The position numbers and the translations under genes are program-made. This document shows, in pieces, positions 5,368-8,347 of a DNA stretch of 8,347 nt. Source of the stretch: Pseudomonadota bacterium (GTDB taxonomy: Bacteria; Pseudomonadota; Alphaproteobacteria; UBA1280; UBA12223); the NCBI GenBank assembly GCA_002937495.1, contig PTJW01000037.1:1-8347 (forward strand). The letters are read 5' to 3'. Positions within the stretch are counted from its first letter, which is position 1; every line of letters starts with the position of its first letter. The notes under the pieces were generated by a model. It was given only the letters and a program-made list of their open reading frames with translations. It made no database searches and was not told the DNA's origin.

Positions 5368-6102
5368 ATGTTAAAGAAAATCAAAAAAATGTATCCTCAT
5401 CAGTCTCTGATGGCGATTTTTATTATTGGCCTATTAATTATCGCGGGCTCATTTACGACTCAATACATTTTTAATGTTCAACCATGTGAAATGTGCTACT
5501 GGCAGCGCTACCTAGCAATCGCTATGACTGTAGTTGCATTTATCGGTACATTATTTAGAGGTAAAATTAAAAAGCTATTTTTAGCAACAATTACTTTAAT
5601 TACACTTGCATCATTTTCAGTTGGCTTATGGCAGTCACTAGCTCAAAGAGGCTTTGTAGAACTACCAATTGCTTGCCAAGCACAAGAACAAGCTGCTCTT
5701 GAAGTATCAAATGCTCAAGCTCAAGTAGAATCAGAAGCTTTACTTGCAGACCTAAAAGCAAACAAAATTGAATACATTGACTGCTCAAAAGTTGAAGACT
5801 TTTTCTTAAACAATATGACTAAAGAGTTAATGGGTACAGAAAACGGTATTTCTTTAGCTAATGTTAATGTTGTTCTAATGTTCTTCATTGCTATTTTCTC
5901 ATTCTACAAACTTTTCTTCAAACCAAGAAAAAGATTCAGAAAATTCAATAAAAGACACAACCACAACCACAAGCATAAGCACAAACATGGTAACAACAGA
6001 AACAACCATAACAGAAGATACAGAGGTTCTGGCTATAACAGATCTAACAACAGAAATAACAGAAGATATAACAACAACAGAAACTCTTCAGAAAACAACT
6101 AA
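5368..6102 (+). CDS. dsbB: DsbB-family quinone-linked disulfide oxidoreductase with a His/Asn/Arg-rich tail
   Basis: DsbB sits in the inner membrane, reoxidises the periplasmic thiol oxidase DsbA and passes electrons to quinone. Four membrane segments are visible (about 12-34, 47-62, 69-88, 162-184). The first redox pair is Cys40-x2-Cys43 in PCEMCYWQR, with Arg47 where quinone-site DsbBs have an arginine. The second is Cys103 and Cys139 in the second periplasmic loop, spaced 36 apart against 26 in E. coli, with an Ala/Gln/Glu-rich helix-like insert between. Residues 185-244 are an added low-complexity tail, predicted cytoplasmic: a basic stretch, six alternating His (197-207), then Asn/Arg/Tyr-rich repeats. 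At 244 residues it is much longer than usual (about 170-180). AAAGGA 8 nt before the ATG fixes the start. dut follows after 17 nt. The core family call is firm; no function is assigned to the tail. Confidence 0.9.
   Translation: MLKKIKKMYPHQSLMAIFIIGLLIIAGSFTTQYIFNVQPCEMCYWQRYLAIAMTVVAFIGTLFRGKIKKLFLATITLITLASFSVGLWQSLAQRGFVELPIACQAQEQAALEVSNAQAQVESEALLADLKANKIEYIDCSKVEDFFLNNMTKELMGTENGISLANVNVVLMFFIAIFSFYKLFFKPRKRFRKFNKRHNHNHKHKHKHGNNRNNHNRRYRGSGYNRSNNRNNRRYNNNRNSSENN
6008..6068 (+). repeat. in-frame direct repeat in the dsbB tail
   Basis: A 13-nt sequence, ATAACAGAAGATA, occurs at 6008-6020 and again at 6056-6068, exactly 48 nt apart. Both copies are in the same frame and encode NRRY (residues 215-218 and 231-234). 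Surrounding AAC/AGA-rich DNA is degenerate repeat, consistent with growth of the tail by slippage or duplication. Confidence 0.75.
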
Positions 6103-6104
6103 TA

Positions 6105-6122
6105 AAAGGAATGCTTAATATG
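6105..6122 (+). promoter_or_regulatory. Shine-Dalgarno that decides the dut start
   Basis: AAAGGA (6105-6110) directly abuts an ATG at 6111-6113 and lies 9 nt before a second in-frame ATG at 6120-6122. The second has workable spacing, so initiation is placed there. The dolP gene shows the same geometry. Confidence 0.6.
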
Positions 6123-6572
6123 GAACTAAAAGCAAAAAAATTCACACCTGATGCTATTTTACCTGAATATAAAACAACAGGTTCAGCTGGTGCAGACCTT
6201 TGTGCAAACGAAACTGTAGTAGTAAAACCAGGTCAGGCGACTTTAATTAAGTTAGGTATCGGTTTTGATATCCCTAAAAATCACATGATGCTACTTGCTT
6301 TAAGAAGCAGCACTCCAAGGAAAAAAGGTTTATTTATTCCTAATGGTATGGGTATCATTGATTCAGACTATAAAGGTGAGTTTATGCTTTTAGTTGCTCC
6401 TTTAGGAAACGAAGAAGTTGTAGTTGAAAAAGGCGAAAGAATTGCTCAAACAATTTTAGTACCTTGTAAGCATATTGTTAATGCTGATGTTGAGATTACA
6501 AAAATTGTTGAAGTTGCTGAACTTGAAGAATCAGAAAGAGGCGAAGGCGGCTTTGGCTCTACAGGTAAGTAA
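6120..6572 (+). CDS. dut: dUTP diphosphatase (trimeric dUTPase)
   Basis: Dut hydrolyses dUTP to dUMP and pyrophosphate, keeping uracil out of DNA and supplying the dTMP precursor. All five trimeric dUTPase motifs are in order in 150 residues: I GSAGADLCA (21-29), II RSSTPRKKG (62-70), III NGMGIIDSDYKGE (75-87) with catalytic Asp81, IV GERIAQ (105-110), and V RGEGGFGSTGK at the very C-terminus. Motifs II and III look more like those of some phage or Firmicutes-type enzymes than the common proteobacterial GLA-type sequence, which might hint at transfer; this is by eye only. I start at the ATG at 6120, where AAAGGA has a 9-nt spacing; the upstream ATG at 6111 abuts it and would add three residues. 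It lies between dsbB and fliR in an apparent transcription unit. Confidence 0.95.
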   Translation: MELKAKKFTPDAILPEYKTTGSAGADLCANETVVVKPGQATLIKLGIGFDIPKNHMMLLALRSSTPRKKGLFIPNGMGIIDSDYKGEFMLLVAPLGNEEVVVEKGERIAQTILVPCKHIVNADVEITKIVEVAELEESERGEGGFGSTGK

Positions 6573-6580
6573 AAACTTAC
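6565..6580 (+). other. small hairpin over the dut stop codon
   Basis: GTAAGT (6565-6570) pairs with ACTTAC (6575-6580) around an AAAA loop containing the end of the stop codon. The T run after it is broken (TTATTT), so I do not call it a terminator. It might cause pausing or partial polarity before fliR. Confidence 0.3.
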
Positions 6581-6621
6581 TTATTTAAATAAACTATTAA
6601 TATACAAAAGGATAAAGGCTG

Positions 6622-7392
6622 ATGTTTGCAGAATTTCTAAATAACATTATTCTTTATCCTTTTTTTATTACTCTTGTAAGACTATCGGGAATTTTTGCAA
6701 CAGCACCATTTTATGCCGATAAAGGTGTTAGCCCTAAAACTAGGCTTGCTATTGCAGTAGTTCTATCTATTGCGATTGCCCCTGCTATATCAAACTTTAT
6801 TCCAGCTATTCCAAAATCTGTAGGTTTATTATTACTTGTTGTCCTTGGCGAGTTCTTTATTGGCTTACTGCTTGGTTTTGGTGCAAAGTTATTTATGCTA
6901 GCTGTTAACATTTGCGGTGACTTTATGGCATCAATGATGGGTTTACAAGCTGCAAGTATGTTTGACACAAGAACAGGCTCAAACACTACATCATTATCAA
7001 GCATGCTAAGTATTATTGCATTAGCTGCATTTATTGCACTAGACTTTCACTTGTACTTATTACAAGCTTTTATCGAAAGTTATAATATAATTGGCTTTAA
7101 CAAAGCTATGGACTTAGGAGAAGTTGCTGCGGCAATTATCTTAACAGTTTCAAAAGCGATGATTCTTGGTATTAAAATGTCAGCGCCAGTTGTTGTAACT
7201 AACTTTATTGTTAATGCTGCATTAGGTGTATTAAATAGACTTGTTCCACAAATTCATGTTTTCTTTATATCTATGCCATTAACAATGTTAACTGGAATTT
7301 TCATACTTGTACTTTCACTAGCAAGTATGCTAATATTGTTTACTGAAGAAGTTGAAAACAACCTAATTATATTCTCACAAGAAGTAGACTAA
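6622..7392 (+). CDS. fliR: flagellar biosynthesis protein FliR
   Basis: FliR is an inner-membrane part of the FliPQR export gate of the flagellar type III secretion system. The 256 residues match the family, and the protein is almost wholly hydrophobic with about six membrane-associated helices. Family marks are RLSGIFATAPF (20-30), GEFFIGLLLGFGAKL (76-90), the block MGLQAASMFD (106-115), and the C-terminal APVVVTNFIVNAALG...NRLVPQIHVFF (188-215). AAAGGA lies 9 nt before the ATG, with a second AAAGG 3 nt before it. No other flagellar gene is present in the window: fliR is often next to fliQ or flhB but here sits between dut and an envelope lipoprotein gene. The type III secretion homologue SctT/EscT is a possible alternative, but the MGLQ...A..FD block fits FliR better. 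Confidence 0.92.
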   Translation: MFAEFLNNIILYPFFITLVRLSGIFATAPFYADKGVSPKTRLAIAVVLSIAIAPAISNFIPAIPKSVGLLLLVVLGEFFIGLLLGFGAKLFMLAVNICGDFMASMMGLQAASMFDTRTGSNTTSLSSMLSIIALAAFIALDFHLYLLQAFIESYNIIGFNKAMDLGEVAAAIILTVSKAMILGIKMSAPVVVTNFIVNAALGVLNRLVPQIHVFFISMPLTMLTGIFILVLSLASMLILFTEEVENNLIIFSQEVD

Positions 7393-7420
7393 TTAAAAAC
7401 CAATAAGGAATTATCAAATT

Positions 7421-7750
7421 ATGAAAAAAACACTTGTTATTTTTAGTGTATTATTACTAGCTGGCTGCATGAAAAAACACGGCCCTGATGCATCAATGGT
7501 TATGCAAGGTGATATTTTAAGACTTCCACCTGAATACACTCTTAGAGCACCTAGTGATGTTGAAACTATTAAAACAACTCCTGAATCTGTTGATATCGCA
7601 ACTCAAGAAATTTTATTAAAAGGTAAATCTACAAATAAAGATGCTAAGCTTAATACATGGCTATTAAACAATGCTGGTGGCCAAGGTAGAATTAAAAACA
7701 TTGATAAAGTTTTAGAAGATGATATAAAAAAAGAAGAAGCTGACGACTAA
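7421..7750 (+). CDS. small lipoprotein, DUF3035-like
   Basis: This is a 109-residue predicted lipoprotein: a basic start (MKK), a short hydrophobic core and the lipobox LAGC with Cys16 as lipidation site. The following segment GPDASMV (21-27) and LPPEYTLRAP (35-44) matches the DUF3035 pattern seen in alphaproteobacteria (a PDE-type element, then PLxLPPDFxLRxP). The C-terminal half is polar and ends in an acidic tail. The residue after the lipid Cys is Met, not Asp, so outer-membrane sorting is plausible by the E. coli +2 rule. Function is unknown. AAGGA lies 11 nt before the ATG. It is 28 nt after fliR and 58 nt before an M16 peptidase gene, the partner usually seen beside this family. Confidence 0.72.
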   Translation: MKKTLVIFSVLLLAGCMKKHGPDASMVMQGDILRLPPEYTLRAPSDVETIKTTPESVDIATQEILLKGKSTNKDAKLNTWLLNNAGGQGRIKNIDKVLEDDIKKEEADD

Positions 7751-7808
7751 GCTTTTATTTAAAACAAAAAACAACATTACTTAAACTTTTAAAACACAAG
7801 GATAATAC

Positions 7809-8347
7809 ATGAAAAAGTTATTAATATTAGCATTAATGCTTACATCATTTAATGCATTTGCAAAAACAGAATACACAAAAGTAACATTAGAGAATGGTCT
7901 TGAAGCTTATTTAATTCAAGATCACAGGCAGCCTATTGCTATTAATATGGTTTGGTATAAAGTAGGATCTGCAGATGAAATATCTGGCAAGTCAGGGCTT
8001 GCACATTTACATGAGCATTTAATGTTTAAAGGTACAGATAAAATTGCACCTCAAGAGTTTTCTAAAAAAATTGCTAGGCTTGGGGGTGTAGATAATGCAT
8101 CAACTTCATTTGATTACACAAACTACTATCAAATGATTAACGTGCAAAACCTTGATACTGCTATGAGCATGGAAGCTGATAGAATGAAAAACCTTAAACT
8201 ATCAGAGCAAGACTTTCAAACTGAAAGAAAAGTAGTTATTCAAGAAAGAAAACAAAGAATTGATAACTCACCATGGGGTAGATTTTATGAGAAAATAATG
8301 GCAGAACTTTACACAACAATGCCATATAAAATTATTACTACTGGTAC
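7809..8347 (+). CDS. M16-family zinc metallopeptidase, secreted (5' part only)
   Basis: M16 (pitrilysin-like) proteases degrade peptides in a closed chamber. Only 179 complete codons are visible before the right edge. A signal peptide (basic start, hydrophobic core, cleavage after NAFA, residues 15-18) sends it to the periplasm, as in the bacterial PqqL-like group. The inverted zinc motif HLHEH (66-70) gives ligands His66 and His70 and catalytic Glu69, in the context GLAHLHEHLMFKGT. The third ligand is Glu146 in VVIQERKQR, at the family's usual distance. NASTSFDYTNYY (96-107) is the conserved beta strand beside the active site. AAGGA 6 nt before the ATG supports the start. Many alphaproteobacteria have two such genes in a row, one inactive; whether a second follows cannot be seen. 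Confidence 0.93.
   Translation, partial: MKKLLILALMLTSFNAFAKTEYTKVTLENGLEAYLIQDHRQPIAINMVWYKVGSADEISGKSGLAHLHEHLMFKGTDKIAPQEFSKKIARLGGVDNASTSFDYTNYYQMINVQNLDTAMSMEADRMKNLKLSEQDFQTERKVVIQERKQRIDNSPWGRFYEKIMAELYTTMPYKIITTG

Noticed and set aside
5888..6118. Plus-strand open frame of 76 codons, Thr-rich, overlapping the end of dsbB in another frame
   Set aside because: Its composition is what AAC/ACA-rich repeat DNA gives when read one base off. It has no ribosome site and no family resemblance. At most it shows that a frameshift here would swap the tail for a Thr-rich one.
6565..6600. Terminator between dut and fliR
   Set aside because: The stem is only 6 bp, AT-rich and followed by a broken T run; it overlaps the dut stop codon. 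Readthrough into fliR is more likely.

Overview
The window is an AT-rich piece of a Gram-negative chromosome, most likely from a low-GC, flagellated member of the Alphaproteobacteria. Supporting points: the FabI has the alphaproteobacterial form of the catalytic block (YNVMGVAKAALEAS); a DUF3035-type small lipoprotein sits directly before an M16 protease, a pair I know from alphaproteobacteria; there are outer-membrane lipoproteins, DsbB and FliR; tRNA-Leu encodes its CCA end. Two features are more typical of Gammaproteobacteria: a YqcC-family protein, and LpoA, YraN and DolP homologues side by side (compare E. coli yraM-yraN-yraP). I do not assign a genus.

Layout. (1) 1-149, minus: 5' end of murA (peptidoglycan precursor synthesis), cut by the window edge, with a good sigma70-type promoter. 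(2) 283-600, plus: yqcC-like gene, converging on the minus-strand pair yraN-dolP; a symmetrical hairpin at 603-634 can stop transcription from both sides. (3) 643-1685, minus: a two-BON-domain lipoprotein (DolP-like) and a YraN-like nuclease-fold protein. (4) 1741-4724, plus: LpoA/LppC-like protein, a Bcp/PrxQ peroxiredoxin and FabI, closely spaced and closed by a strong terminator. (5) 4804-4941, minus: tRNA-Leu(CAA) with its own terminator and promoter. (6) 4942-5367: a gene-free, very AT-rich stretch that may be a long dsbB leader. (7) 5368-8347, plus: dsbB, dut, fliR, a DUF3035-like lipoprotein gene and the start of an M16 peptidase gene, with no convincing terminator between them.

A theme of much of the window is building and maintaining the cell envelope: MurA, the LpoA-like protein (regulation of peptidoglycan synthases in E. 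coli), DolP-like (outer-membrane integrity), FabI (fatty acids), DsbB (periplasmic disulfides), FliR (flagellar export gate) and a secreted M16 protease. Dut and Bcp are housekeeping.

I see no mobile element, CRISPR array, phage module or evident new multi-gene system. The points most worth a second look are the His/Asn/Arg-rich tail on DsbB, unusual residues in normally conserved motifs of FabI, Bcp and YraN, an LpoA homologue without a lipobox, the divergent yraN/lpoA start region where neither gene has a Shine-Dalgarno sequence, and two genes whose Shine-Dalgarno directly abuts an ATG, pointing to a start 9 nt further on.
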